A stretch of 64,000 nucleotides of DNA from Pseudofabraea citricarpa (taxonomy: Eukaryota > Ascomycota > Leotiomycetes > Helotiales > Dermateaceae), in the NCBI GenBank assembly GCA_029641185.1, contig JAPWGK010000033.1:124001-188000 (forward strand), read 5' to 3'. Under the pieces are notes generated by a model, which did not search any database, had not been told where the DNA came from, and saw only the letters and a program-made list of their open reading frames with translations. Position 1 is the stretch's first letter; every line of letters starts with the position of its first letter. Shown piece after piece: positions 33,807 to 45,738 of this stretch. The translations under genes were made by a program, and so were the position numbers.

Positions 33807-36780
33807 ATGCTCTCCATCCCGTCACTTTTTTCCATTTTACTTCTCCCTCTCATTACAGCACAGCGTATTTCTGTCCCCGTGACCGATCAAGGATTCGTCG
33901 TCGAGTTTGAAGATGACGCACCAACTGTACGTACTATATCCGTCCCAGAGCCCCAATGAAGCGAGCAACCAAAACAGAGAAAAAAAGAGAAAGAAAAAAG
34001 TACAAGGAGAAAGGAAACAGAAGTTACCAAATAAGCAGCACAAGAAGCTGAAATCAAAACTAAAATTACAAGGCCACTCCAGAATTCTACCAAGAAATCA
34101 TAAACTGCACCAACCACCTGCTTGACTCGCCCACCATCTCACCGCGCATAGAATTCCAGTCTCCCTTCTTCCGAGGCACCTCATTCAACATCAGCGGGTC
34201 GACGACTTCTAGCACCATCTCCGCCACCCAGATCCAGAACGAGATCGGGGCGCTGAAGAAAGTCAAGCAGATATGGCCTATACAGAGATATCATTTAAAC
34301 AGCGCAGTCCCGCTTCCGGCTCAGTGGGGGGCGAGAGACGAGGAGAGAAAAACGTCGGCTCGCCATGTGCAAGGAGCAGTAGATTACGGGCTCTCTTTTC
34401 AAGAAGACAATACCACGACCCCGTTTGCCGTACACGTGCAGACAGGAGTCGATCGGCTGCACAAAGAAGGCATTACCGGGAAGGGCGTCAAGGTAGCCAT
34501 CATGGACACGGGAATCGACTACCTGCACCCAGCGCTCGGCGCTGGCTTTGGAGAAGGCCACAAGGTGGCTTTTGGATATGACTTCGTCGGTGATGCGTAT
34601 ACGAGTTTCGGGGCTAACCGCGTCGGTATTGAGGATGCGGACCCGTATAGCGAGTGTAATGTCCATGGCACGCATGTAGCAGGCATCTTAGGAGCCGACC
34701 CAACAGCCTTTGGACTCGTGGGCGTCGCGCCCGATGCGACGTTGAATATTTACCGCGTGTTTGGTTGTAATTCGAGCAGTATCACGACGGATACGGGTAT
34801 AGATGCCATGTTGAGGATTCATGAGTTCGGGGCCGATATTATTAGTGCGTCGCTTGGAGGCGATGGTGGATGGAGTCAAGGTATGTGGACTTCTTCGTTG
34901 TCAGTCTTCTAAGATCTTAACACTGCTTAGATCCATGGGCTGTTGTTGCAGAACGAATAAACGCAAATGGGACACTCTTCGTCCTCTCAAATGGCAATAA
35001 TGGATTTGCTGGTCCATTTTCTGGTGGGAGTCCTGCTACAGCTATCGATGTACTGGCAGTCGGCAATGCATACAGCATTGATACTATGATGTATACTTGG
35101 AATGGAACCTTCTCGGCCAATGGAGAAGATGAGGAATTTATCTTCACACCAGGATATCCTGCCGATTTCCCTTCTGGTCTCACTCTTGCCTCCTTGTCAA
35201 GCGAGGTAGCCGACAACGCGTGCGCCCCTTTGACAACAAACATTTCGAATCCCGACCAGACTGCTGTTCTAGTCAACCAAGGCTCTTGTTATTTTGACTT
35301 GAAATTTGACAATCTCAAGGCAGCTGGAGCGAAGTATGTTATTTTATACGACGCTGATCCATCTCCTGGATCTGGTATCATCTATAATGACTTTCATCCA
35401 TTCGATGCATTCGCTACGGTGAAAAACGAGTTGGGTGTCTATTGGCTATCATTACTTGGTGCGGGTACTGAAGTTCAGGTCTCGCTGGCTTCACTCGCGA
35501 CGGCAAAGAAACAAGTTTTCTCGGAACCTAACTATGTTACCGGTGGTCGCATGAGTGCTGATAGCTCTTGGGGACCAACGTTTGAAGGAGCCATCAAGCC
35601 CGTGGTCACAGCTCCTGGAGGAAGTATGCTATCCACGCTACCGCGAAGCAAAGGATCTTATGGTGTCTTGTCTGGCACATCAATGTCAGCTCCATATCTT
35701 GCTGGTGTCGCAGCACTGATGAAGCAGGCAAACCCAGCATTGACCCCACACATGATCAGCAATATCCTAGCCACAACGGCAAAACCGATGCTATTTAATG
35801 ACAATAGCTCCACTCCGTATGATTTCCTGGCACCTGTCTTTCAACAGGGTGGCGGCTTGGTTGATGCATACCAAGCTGTGCGAACCAAAGCGGTGTTGAA
35901 TGTTACAAGCCTAGCATTCAATGATACTGATAACCAGCCCAGTTCATTATCATTCACCATTAAAAATATCGGAGAAAAAGCCACGACTTTTAGTTTGTCT
36001 AACATCGGTGCAGCTAGTTTGTATGCCCTCAAGGGAGATGGGGATACTTACCCTGTCAGGACAGATCATGGAGATTTGAAAGCCGGCCTGATTGCCGCCT
36101 ATGCCGATTTATCAATTACACCTAGCACTGTGACCGTTGGCCCCGGAGATTCACAGACCATTTCTGTCTCGGTCAAAGTCCCGGATCTCGATAAGGCTCG
36201 ACTACCACTCTACAGTGGCTTTCTTGCTATCAACGCTACTGATGGAAGTCAGTCGCTAACAGTGCCATATGCTGGTATAGCGACCAGCTTGAAAGAGGTG
36301 ATGGTTTTGGACCCGAAGCGTAACAACCAGGCTTTGAGGCAATATGATTGGTCGGCTGGGGTAGACAAGATCGTAGCAGCCAATACGCTTTTCACCTTGC
36401 GATTAAATAATGGCAGTGCCGCTACTAACGACGATTCCGTCTACCCAGCAGTCAACTTTATTCTCAGCTTGGGGACACGATACCTGGACATGGATATCAT
36501 TTATGCTGAGAACGATACCAGTGCGACGAGTATGACTGATGGTCCCGTCATCGCTGGGCGGGATCTCAGTAATATTTGGTCTTGGGACGGGACGGATGTT
36601 GATGCAATTACGCCCTTGCCCGCTGGTGCTTACCGATGGCGTGTGCGAGCTCTGAGGCTATCGGGCAACAGTAGTAATCCCGATGACTTTGACACAATCA
36701 TCACAGATCCGTTTAGCATCCAGTATATAAATTCCCCATCGCTCACACCATCACGAAAGAATAGGCGTGGGAAGGTGTAA
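33807..36780 (+). CDS. secreted subtilisin-like serine protease (S8A, Vpr-type with PA and Fn3-like domains)
   Basis: Exons 33807-33926, 34073-34880 and 34931-36780 give 925 aa. Residues 1-18 form a signal peptide (MLSIPSLFSILLLPLITA), followed by an I9-type propeptide region. The catalytic triad is D185 in VAIMDTGIDY, H238 in NVHGTHVAGI and S560 in LSGTSMSAPYLAG. Between His and Ser lies a protease-associated domain (TAVLVNQGSCYFDLKF; AKYVILYDAD). After about 600 there is an Fn3-like region (SLSFTIKNIGEKATTF; VSVKVPD) as in minor extracellular proteases. Potential N-glycosylation sites are frequent. It should degrade extracellular protein. Intron 1 (146 bp) is unusually long for this window and purine-rich; intron 2 is 50 bp. 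The frame and triad are complete, so I see no sign of decay. Confidence 0.93.
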
Positions 36781-37680
36781 CCAGTATGGGGCTGTTGACT
36801 TTTACCTTGTAACTATAGATATTTATCGAATATGAGTAATAAATTTTATGACAAAGGTCTCGTTTCGTTTGTTTGATTCAGAGCCAAGTTTAGCAGTTTG
36901 GTAGTTGGCAATGGAAGAAATATACGAAGCGCAATAAGCAAGACAGAAACGTTGTGGCATTGGAATTGAAGATTTCATCTGAACAAGAAATCCCTGACCT
37001 ATATCCATTCAGCAATACTCCTTGAGTTTGTCCTTCGGAGAGGGGATTTAGGCAGTGAGGCTGACTGGCGTTGGGTGTGAGGCTGTGTAGCACACAACTA
37101 TCGCTAGCCGACGACTTCAAGCTCTGTACAAAAACCTCTCACCGAGGGCATGACGTAAAAATGTCCTTTGAATGTTATGCATAATCCGTAATGCTTGAAT
37201 CCCCGACTCACCAGACAAGACTTCGGTTCGACTGGCAAACGCAAAAAAAGTCACCGAAGACAGGCAACCTTGCCGCAGCAAGGCCCGTCCCTTCCCCTCG
37301 ACCCCAAACTTGACCCGAATCTAGGCACACGGCTGATTGGCCTGGGGATCTTGAGCACGAGATACTGCTCTAGTCATCTGTCGTTGTGCTGGGCCGCCAA
37401 AGCAAACCTGAAAACCAGGGTCCAGTCATGGGGCACAAGCCATCTCTTACCAGCTGGCATCGGGCGCATTCAGAGGCGAAAAGTCATGCTTTCTCGTCGA
37501 GGGCGATGCAATGACCGGGGCCCAGAGGATATATGAGTAGTCGAGAGTAAGTTTGTGCTAGTGTCCGCTGTCAAGCAATCACACACCAGGGCGCAACATA
37601 AAATTCATCATCACACGTCTGTCTGAATCTGAACTTTTCAGCTGTACTTGGTAAGCTGGTCGAAGAGTTTGCTTGCCGAG
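36781..37680. other. intergenic region
   Basis: 3' UTR of the protease and 5' flank of the small basic-protein gene. The plus frame at 37195-37536 has no domain content and no Met context of note. Nothing is supported. Confidence 0.5.
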
Positions 37681-38372
37681 ATGCATCTGCGCAATCGCTT
37701 GATTGGCGACGCAGATGCGTCTGCAGCACCCACCATGGATGACGATGCAAGATCAAACGATTCTTTGCACGTCGAGGCGAGGTATGCGTTCCAGGACCTT
37801 TGACACTGGTGCATCACTGACTCTTTCTTGTCACATATTGTAGTTCGTCCAACTCCCAACAATCATCGATAGCTAGCCAAGAAGTCCTGATGGATAATCC
37901 ACCTAGTCGACGGCTTCATCAGACTGGTGGGCAGATCCATGAGACCAGAGCAAGACCACGCCCAAGGCTGCGAGAGTTGAGGCCAAAACCTCGGGATCAA
38001 GACTACCACGGAGGACAACTGCAACCGCAACTTCGCCTACTCACATCGAGCAACGCTACTCCGTCACAGAACACACCCTTCCAAAGCGAGTCAGAGGCTC
38101 CTTGGAGTCCACATAACTATCCGCTGGACGCTGGGAGAAGACAGGAAGAAATGAAGCGTAGGCTGTCGACCGATACCCTGGGAGAGCCTACTATCGGTGA
38201 CTTGAAGGAACCCGAGCACAGCGACAAAGCATATAGCGAGCTGCAAAGCATGGAGAAGACAACAGAGGTCGCCCAAGTGGAAGAAAATACGATGACCCGA
38301 AGCAGAAAAAGACAAAAGAAGACCCGAGACCGAACTTCCTCGGCTGACAGCACGCATTCAACGACAAAGTAA
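37681..38372 (+). CDS. small hypothetical protein, basic and disordered (209 aa)
   Basis: Exons 37681-37781 and 37844-38372 (intron 62 bp with a CACTGAC branch site and TAG acceptor) join in frame. The alternative start at 37735 (ACCATGG, strong context) would give MDDDARSNDS and 191 aa. The protein is Arg/Gln/Ser/Glu-rich, with a patch RARPRPRLRELRPKPR and a C-terminal basic cluster SRKRQKKTRDR that could serve as an NLS. I see no catalytic or structural domain. It is tandem with the J-protein gene downstream. Presence of a well-formed intron argues that it is expressed. Probably nuclear, unknown role. Confidence 0.6.
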
Positions 38373-38926
38373 GGTGGTCAATCTAGCACTGGTGATCCTT
38401 GAAGGTTGGCGTTACTGTAAAGGTAGTGTGGGTAGAGATGAGAGGTGTTCTGGTTGGCGTTCTTGGATCTTGGTTTGATTTGGACTGTAGGAGTTGCTTG
38501 CTGTTACGGCTTCGAGTTTCTTTGCGTAAATGTTTGTTGGGGAGCAAGGATAAAGTGGGTTTTTTTTTTCTCGCGATATGTGGATTAGAGTATGGAAAGG
38601 TATGGAGAAGCAGCAGTGCAATAAAGTACGTGTGGGATTGTGAGGTAGTAGGTACGAGGTAGGTTGGTGGTAAGATGCATTGAGAAAGCTCGAAGCCACA
38701 ACACAGCCGTACGGAAGCCACAGCTCAGCCCCCCTATCCAAGGCTGGGAGCAAGCTAGTCCTCAAGTAGAAAGCTAACCGAGCACGGGATTTCTGGCCGA
38801 AGACGACCTCGACCTCTTTCTTATCGCAGATCCTAAACAATCAGCCTCGTCGTAATCACAACAATCCCGACCTCATTTCGGGCCTACACATCTCACAGCT
38901 GCTGCTGTGGAATCATTTGGTGAGCT
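38373..38926. other. intergenic region upstream of the J-protein gene
   Basis: 554 bp holding a 3' UTR and the promoter of the DnaJ gene. Overlapping minus frames at 38383-38840 are low-complexity. Nothing is supported. Confidence 0.55.
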
Positions 38927-39698
38927 ATGGCTATCAAGTCTGATGACGCTGATGATGATATCGACGCGCTTGAAGCTCTGGAGTCCGAACAGAAAGAATT
39001 CAACAAGGTTCGATTTTGCCCCTCGTCGATCCCGCCTCCTGCGCCATCTTGTATTGAAGCTTTGCTAATGGCTATCAGGATGCAGAAATAGACCGTATCT
39101 TGAGGGCGTTCCGCCTCGATGCGTAAGTGCCTCTCTAATTGCTACCTGCCGTCCTTCTCTTGCTAACTGCCAGATCAGATACGCTGTACTTGATCTCCAG
39201 CCCGGAGTGCCAGAATCCGACATCAAGAAATGCTATCGTGCTAAATCCCTCTTGATCCATCCCGACAAGACGACCAATCCACAAGCACCCGATGCCTTCG
39301 ACCGGCTCAAGAAGGCGCAGACAGAATTGATGGACGAGAAGCACCGCGAGCGACTAGACGAAGCTATTGCCGATGCACGCATGCTGCTGATCCGCGAGAA
39401 CAAATGGACGGTGGACTCACCAGAGCTAAAAACGGAGCAGTTTGCCAAGGACTGGCGCGAGAAGACTAAGATGGTACTGATTGATAGCGAGCATAGGCGA
39501 CGTAGACAGGTCAAGGCTCAGATGCAAGAGGAAGGTAGGGAGCAGAAGAAGGCCGATGAAGAGTTAGAGGCTAGGAAGCGCAAGAGAGATCACGAGCAAG
39601 ACTGGGAGAGCACACGCGAGCAGAGAATTGGCAGCTGGAGAGACTTTCAGAAAGGAGGTGAGAAGAAAAAGAAGAAGAAGGCTAAGCCTATCGGCTGA
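38927..39698 (+). CDS. DnaJ-domain protein, DNAJC8/Spf31-like
   Basis: Exons 38927-39007, 39079-39122 and 39179-39698 give 214 aa. Intron 2 ends at the second of two CAGs (39178), the only choice keeping YAVLDLQPGVPESDIKKCYR in frame. The J domain covers about residues 40-105 with the HPD tripeptide at 69-71 (LIHPDKTTN). The acidic N-terminus (DDADDDIDALEALESEQKEF) and the long charged C-terminal helix rich in Arg/Lys/Glu (RKRKRDHEQDWESTREQRIGSWR...) match DNAJC8/Spf31, spliceosome-associated J-proteins that stimulate Hsp70. The extreme C-terminus is a Lys run (KKKKKKAK), consistent with nuclear import. Tandem with the preceding gene and convergent with the coiled-coil gene. Confidence 0.88.
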
Positions 39699-40205
39699 TC
39701 CCTCTACCCTGCTCTGGAGCCCGGGTTGGAGTCTGGAGTCGTTTGCAGATCGATCGCTCGTTTTACCTAGCAGAAACTATTATGAATCAAAACTGATCGA
39801 ACACGCTCCTGCTTCTGGTTCGAGGTTTCGAATTCCAAATCCGCCCTAGCAGTCATTTAAAAGGACTCACCCAATTTATTTGGCCCCGTTCCAAATCACC
39901 TGTAAGTGATACCTCATGTGTGAAAGATAATCAAATGCAGCTATGACGGGGACACAAAATCACCTACATTCTAACCAGAATTTCAAAGCCGAAATTTTCA
40001 AAAAGGACGAATTTTGTCAATCATTCTCGAATCCAGAATAGAAACAACGAAGTCAACATTCCAAAAAATCGAGCCTTACAAAAAAAAAAAAAGATATCCA
40101 ATCTGGTATACCACTCCATTACTCATACAATCTGCACTTCCTCGTCCTCGCTTGCCACGTTGGCAGAAGCGACCTCCTTTAACACGCATCATCCAAAAGC
40201 TCCCA
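39699..40205. other. convergent 3' intergenic region
   Basis: 3' UTRs of the J-protein and coiled-coil genes meet here. There is an A-run at 40080-40093. No gene is seen. Confidence 0.6.
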
Positions 40206-42404
40206 TCAGCAATCATCGACGTCCATGTCATCTTCATCTGAATAACCATAATGATAGGCCGTTCTCACCTGAGGACGAAACTGAACTTGAGGAGATTCGC
40301 CTCTCAATTCCACGCCCTCGCCCGCCAGTCTTCGTGTTGCTCTTGGGACGACGGTGAACTTGCCCGTGGCGGCATCTTGAGCAATCTCATAAACACGGTC
40401 GCAGAAGTCTCGAGCCTGTTCCTCGGTCCATGGCTGCGAGTCTTTGAATTTCTTAATCTCGGCAACCAGGGGCTCGACGTTCGCGAGACCCTCGGCCATC
40501 TCAGCCACCATCTCGTTGTACTTGTCGTTGTAATCTTTATCCTGCTGGACCTGTTTTTGCCGAGCCGCGAGTTCAAGTCTTCGCAACGTCTCGGCGTGCG
40601 CTTGATTTGCTTCCTCGCCACGCTGTCTGATAGCGGCGCGCTCGTCGTCAATCGACTTTCTCTCGCTGGCAAGTTTCCTCCTCTGGCTATCGAGCAGCTC
40701 GAGCTCGCCCTTGATCTCCAGCTCTTGTTTCTCGAGACTCTCCGCTCTGATATCGATCTGGGCCTGCTGGTACACGTAGTAGTCCTCGTTGTTGTTCTCG
40801 CCCCTCGTGAAGCGCTCGAGCGACATGAGGAGGTGATGGTTCTTGGCCTCGATGAGTTTGTTCTGCTCGGCGAGCACGGCGACCTGGTCCTTGTAATTAT
40901 CGATCTGCTCGCGCGACCGCTCGACCTCCTGCTTGTCGAGCTTGGCCTGGTGCAGAAGCTCGTTGTTCCTCGCCTGCCACTCGCTCGCGCGTTCAGGGAA
41001 GACGGGCTTTACCACGGCCACGACCGACGGCGTCTTCTCGAGCTCCCGCGTGACCTTGACGCCCGGGTGCGATTCCCAGGCCGGGCAGACGAAGATGGTC
41101 TTCTCGGGCTGGTTGAGCAGGCGGTAGTAGCGCGTACAGACGTCGACGCAGACGAGCGAGTTGTAGTGCTCGTTCGCATCCTGGTTCGCGACGCCGTGGA
41201 AGCGCTCCTCGGCGCGGCGGTTCTCCTCGGCCGTGGCCTTCTTCTGCAGCTCGTCGTTCAGGAAGTTCCACACGTCCTCGCCGCAGTTCGCCAGCACGAA
41301 CCGGTCTTGCGGGTACGTCAGCGGGCGCGACTGTCGTCCCGTAGGACCCAGCCTATCCAGCATCTGATGCGGCACCGTCGATTCGCCCTCCAGGATATCC
41401 GTAGCGTTCGCGTACTGTCGCTCGAGCGTGTGGATCCTCAAGACGAGGCTCTGGATCCAGACGATCATCTGGCCGAGCAGCGTCGTCTCGGCCAGCGCCC
41501 GCTGCTCCTTCTGGTCTTCGGGCGGCAGGATCGCAAGCAAGCCGCCCTTGGCCGAGTACTCGTGGTCCAGCAGCTCCAGGACCTCGTTGGCGTGGCGGAT
41601 GAGATTCTGATGCGTCGCCCAGGGCAGGCCAGGCATTCCCGGCTCGCTCTGCGAGACGCCCTGAGCCAGCAGCGGGCACTTCTCTGATTCCTTATACCTG
41701 CGATCCAGGCTCTGATGCGGCAACTTATCGACATCGCCATCGAGGAGAGCCAGGTCGGTAACATGGAGACAATTAGCGACGCCCGTCAGGGGCAGGCGAT
41801 GATGGGGCTCGGCATTGGCATAGACGTGCTGCAGGTCATTGAGCCAGTCGAAGGCCTCGCCCTTGGAGAAGGCCGGCACGACGACGCGGTTGCCGTGGGC
41901 GTCGGGGATGGTGATGTTGGCGTTGTCGATGAAGCCCGCGCTGGTGCTGAGCGAGATGTGGCGGATCAGCAGGGCGAGGCCCTGGGCGTGCTGCTTGAGA
42001 TCCTCCAGCGTGGGGATCAGCGCGCCCGACAGCAGCGAGCAGTTGACGTGCGCCAGCAGCGGGAGCATCGAGGGCGCGTGCCGCGCCCCCAGCTCCGTCA
42101 GCCGGCTGCGGTACGAGCCTGCGAAGGCCGTCTTTGCTATCGTCGCGCTCCTCCTCTTCTTGCCGCTCGGCGGCTTCGACATGCTGACTTTCTTCTTCGT
42201 CGTCGTCGCTCCGTTGCCTTGTAGATTCGCCCCTGCTGCTCGCCGTCCCGCTCGTCCTGGCCCCTGCTCTGGCTCTCCTTGTTCGTCTTCCATCTCTACA
42301 TTCGCGTCCTCTTCTTCTTCGCCTTCAGAGTCGCTCTGGCTTAGATGGAGCGTCCTCCCTACTTGCGGCGCATTCTGGGCACTCGCCGCTCTCTTTGGTG
42401 GCAT
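40206..42404 (-). CDS. hypothetical coiled-coil protein, 732 aa
   Basis: A single 2.2-kb open frame from ATG 42404. The N-terminal 100 residues are disordered: an acidic stretch (DSEGEEEEDANVEMEDEQGEPEQ), then a basic KKKVSMSKPPSGKKRRS that could be a bipartite NLS. Residues about 100-460 look folded, mostly helical, with conserved-looking blocks such as ANCLHVTDLALLDGDVDKL and YNSLVCVDVCTRYYRLL. From about 490 to 640 a long coiled coil is evident (RNNELLHQAKLDKQEVERSREQ; QELEIKGELELLDSQRRK; AHAETLRRLELAARQKQ). The tail is acidic (YSDEDDMDVDD). No enzymatic motif is seen. Codon use is GC-rich at third positions, leaving long shadow frames on the opposite strand (40251-41687, 41839-42411), which I reject. 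A nuclear scaffold is the plain guess. Confidence 0.8.
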   Translation of the reverse strand: MPPKRAASAQNAPQVGRTLHLSQSDSEGEEEEDANVEMEDEQGEPEQGPGRAGRRAAGANLQGNGATTTKKKVSMSKPPSGKKRRSATIAKTAFAGSYRSRLTELGARHAPSMLPLLAHVNCSLLSGALIPTLEDLKQHAQGLALLIRHISLSTSAGFIDNANITIPDAHGNRVVVPAFSKGEAFDWLNDLQHVYANAEPHHRLPLTGVANCLHVTDLALLDGDVDKLPHQSLDRRYKESEKCPLLAQGVSQSEPGMPGLPWATHQNLIRHANEVLELLDHEYSAKGGLLAILPPEDQKEQRALAETTLLGQMIVWIQSLVLRIHTLERQYANATDILEGESTVPHQMLDRLGPTGRQSRPLTYPQDRFVLANCGEDVWNFLNDELQKKATAEENRRAEERFHGVANQDANEHYNSLVCVDVCTRYYRLLNQPEKTIFVCPAWESHPGVKVTRELEKTPSVVAVVKPVFPERASEWQARNNELLHQAKLDKQEVERSREQIDNYKDQVAVLAEQNKLIEAKNHHLLMSLERFTRGENNNEDYYVYQQAQIDIRAESLEKQELEIKGELELLDSQRRKLASERKSIDDERAAIRQRGEEANQAHAETLRRLELAARQKQVQQDKDYNDKYNEMVAEMAEGLANVEPLVAEIKKFKDSQPWTEEQARDFCDRVYEIAQDAATGKFTVVPRATRRLAGEGVELRGESPQVQFRPQVRTAYHYGYSDEDDMDVDDC

Positions 42405-43052
42405 GCTTTAATGTTTGATGTTTGATGTTTGATGTTTGTGCTTGTGTGTACGTATATGTGGTGTTTATGATGGGGAGGAGAGGAAACGGTACGTCCGCTG
42501 GTAAGTAGGAGAGGGAGAGGGAGGGAGGGAGTGAAGCGCCGAGCAGCAAGAGTAAGCACAGAAAGTAGAAAGGAAAAAGGAGAAAAGAGGTGGAATGAGA
42601 TGAAAACAAAAACAAGCGAGCAGAAAGAGGTAAAGAATGAAATATAAGCACGGAATGTATCTCTTGTCTCAGCGTATGTTGGGTTCCAAGACATACAGAT
42701 GCCTCTAATCCCTCCTCACTTTCGGACCACCCCCCTTTGTAGAGTAGTAAAATAGAGATAAAAATGAATCCTGTGCAAATTCAGCGAGGAAAACCAGATG
42801 TATCGTAGATAATGTATTCATTAAGTTTATGTTAATTTTTCTTGGGAGGCCAATTGTAATCAGCACACTCATACACATACAAACACCTGACCATCTAAGC
42901 ATATAACCACGATAAGAAAAGAAGGAGAGAAAAAAGGAAAGAAACAGGAGCTTAATTCGTTCGCTTGGATCTCTTCCGGGTATCATACTCTCCTCGTCTC
43001 GTTGACCAAAAGAAAAATTCGAAAAATCCGATGCCCCTTTTCGCTTAGCTAT
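42405..43052. other. 5' flank of the coiled-coil gene and 3' flank of the channel gene
   Basis: The GA-rich plus strand at 42470-42630 is the CT-rich leader of the minus-strand coiled-coil gene. The rest is AT-rich 3' sequence. No gene is seen. Confidence 0.55.
42411..42438 (-). repeat. four perfect ATGTTTG heptamers just upstream of the start codon
   Basis: Four exact copies of ATGTTTG (CAAACAT on the coding strand) lie 6 bp upstream of ATG 42404, hence in the 5' UTR. CAAACAT-rich leaders are unstructured, and copy number may vary. Confidence 0.85.
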
Positions 43053-45738
43053 CTAGTAATACGTCTTCGGCTGCCAGAGAGGCGGTCTCGCTCCCTCGGT
43101 ATCCCACACAAGTTTATTCTTCTCATCAAACGTGCAGCCCTCATCCGTGATTGGGATCACTTTAGAGGTATGCAGCACCTCCTGGCGCGAGACACCGCCG
43201 TCATCGCGAGGAATCCAGAGCAGTGGGATCTCGCTTGTGACCGATGGTGGGAAATACGCGTCTCTCTCCGTGGCCTCCTCGTAAAGGTTATCGGCATCCA
43301 GAAGATCATGGGGCACAAGACGACGCAGAGTAGCGTAGTCGCAGAAGACCTGAGGTTTCAAGAATTTCGAGATAAAGTTGGGCTTCTTCTGCTGTGCTGC
43401 CCCGACGTGCATCGCATGTGTCTTCTCGTTCTCGGACCCAGAACCAACTTGCAAATCAACACGGAAAGACTCTTCCTCAGCCTCCAGGGATTTAGGTAGG
43501 TTGTATAAGAGTGGGTCCAGCGCATTGTTGAGCGAGAAATGGTAAAGAACAGTGAAAATCAAAAACACGACCATCAATATCAGTGGACCAATTGCAGTAG
43601 CGATACTGAAAAGACCAATCATACATATCTCACCAAGGTAGACGCCAACAAGTAGTTGCTGTAGCGCACGTGGGAATATGAGACCTTTGGTATCGATCTT
43701 GGAATCAGATACGAACAGGATGTTGTATCTATAAGCCAGATAAAACAATGACATGCCGACCGTGGCGAAAAATAACATCAGTGGTGCAATGCACGAATAT
43801 GTGATACTGATGACGGCGATATTGGTAAAGACCGGTAGGGTACTTCCCCACGAAATGGCACTGAGGTTCGACCATTTGGTGTACATCTTCCTTGGCGTGT
43901 TGGCCATGAACATATATAGGACACTGAAGATGAGGAAGCCAACAAACTGAGAGATGACTCCAGCTGCGACCGTAAGACCCTGGACCATGAAGTAGGATAC
44001 ATAAAAGTTTGAGGCCGATGGAAGGTTGCTGGCAAGTAGGTTGGGGATTCCGGTGGGGTTGTCAGCAATGGTCTTGACGACTGTGGTAGCAGCAGATGTA
44101 AGTGTAGTGATCAAGAAGACTTGGATGACCTGGAAACAAAAGTAGGCGTTTTGCGTGAATAGCTCGACCCTCGAAAGCGATGGCTCTCCAGAGACCTTGG
44201 CGCAGACTATAAAAGATTAGTAAATATAGAGAGCAAGAGGAGTTTAACTTACGTCGCATGATGATAGGAACAAGAGACATCAAGATTGACAGTGCGACTG
44301 GAGGCAAGAAACCAGAAATAACTCCCATAACAATCTCGGGAATCTTTTGCAGCCATGTGAGCCATGAGACTGTCTCCAGATATTTTACGTTCGAGATGAT
44401 ACCGACAACACCAACAGGGATGGCCCAGAAGACGATCATTGCCGTGATGAACCCCAACACAGCGAAACGGCGTATGACCTTTTGCCACCACTGAATCTTG
44501 AGAGACGGCCAGACGATTTCGTTAGGATGCAGGCCAATATAACGTGGCGACATGTGAAGGGCCTGGTGATGAGCCAGAGTTTGGAAGGCAGCCTGAGCCT
44601 CAGATTGACGATAGAACTCGATAAAGACACCTCCAACCCTCTCGGTCTCGCCTGATCGATATGCTGCTTGAGCAGTCTCTGTATCAGGCACCAGTGTCTG
44701 AAGTTGGCCTCGACACCAATCAATGGTATCGACCTTCTGTCCAACTAAACCAAATTTGCCGAGTCGGTGACTTGGTCGTTTCTTGATCGGGATCCATCGA
44801 GCGGCCAGGGAACCAGATTCCTGCTGGACGTCGAGCGGTTGTTGCTCGTCGTGGCTGGCGCCCGCCTTGATTGCCTTCAATCTTTCCCCGTTGGCTAACT
44901 TGATCAACTTGACCTCGGCTGCTTCCAATTTGTATGCTACCTTGTCGCGCTCCTCGACGAGATCATCAACCTTGGTCGTATCGGCCGTCAGCCAGATTCG
45001 CTTGACGCCATCTCCGAAGACCTTTCTCAGCTTTGCCTCGTCCAGGTATAGTTTTGGCACCGACGTGAACAGAACGGTTCTGGAGGAAATTCGGTTTCCA
45101 TAGACTGGGCTGAGGAGGAAGGCCTGGCGCAGGTTGATGTAATAGATGGATTCGCGTGTCACCAAGAACAAGACGAATCCGAAGAAAAGGTATCCACAGC
45201 CAGCATGGGCATACAGGCGATTCTTGCCAGATTTTTTATCCGTGTCAACATTTCCCATGGATAAGATGTCTAACTGCTCCTTGACACCGCCACCGGTGAT
45301 GTTAATTGGGAACAAGATGGGCCAGGTAATACACAGGCCAACGAAGGATATGACTACGGTCATACGCAGGAACCGCAAGAACAAGAAGGCATCTAGCGAT
45401 TGATGCTGGAGAGCGTAGATATCGGGAATTTTCCAGAATTCGGCGAACCAATTGAGGTAGCCCGTAGGAAGAGCCGGTGTACGTTCTCTGCGCTGGTATT
45501 AGTGGTTGGGCTAGGATAGTTGATGTGAATTGACGTACTGCTCGCGTAGGGTCCCGAGATAAGTTCTCGGGGCATAATATCTGCGTTGCGACTTGCGCAA
45601 GATCAAGAATAGAACGAAATAGGCCAGGGCGGGCAGACCAGTCAAGATGAGGGTGCTGACCATGCCCTGGAGGGACACTGGATCAGCGGTTCTGGCAGAT
45701 CCGACATTGGGATCGCCCTCACCAACGCTGACATCCAT
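43053..45738 (-). CDS. CSC1/OSCA-type calcium-permeable stress-gated cation channel
   Basis: Exons 45738-45539, 45487-44253 and 44206-43053 with introns of 51 and 46 bp give 862 aa. The order is that of fungal Csc1 proteins: an N-terminal helix (VSTLILTGLPALAYFVLFLIL), two more helices, a cytosolic loop with RNA-binding-like fold (LFTSVPKLYLDEAKLRKVFGD) and the hallmark NEIVWPSLKIQWW. The RSN1_7TM pore region then starts at GFITAMIVFWAIPVGVVGI and continues through MSLVPIIMRLCAK and FVGFLIFSVLYMF. About eleven membrane helices are expected. The C-terminal tail (about 150 aa) is hydrophilic. The channel should open on hyperosmotic or membrane stress in the plasma membrane and pass calcium. Length is normal and nothing appears truncated. 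Confidence 0.93.

Noticed and set aside
40251..41687. 478-codon open frame on the plus strand
   Set aside because: It is antisense to the 732-aa coiled-coil gene, whose GC-rich third positions keep the opposite strand open. Its product is low-complexity Leu/Val/Arg with no domain.
41839..42411. 190-codon plus frame opposite the coiled-coil gene start
   Set aside because: It opens at a TTG, is antisense to the gene's N-terminus and encodes a Ser/Pro/Arg-rich shadow.
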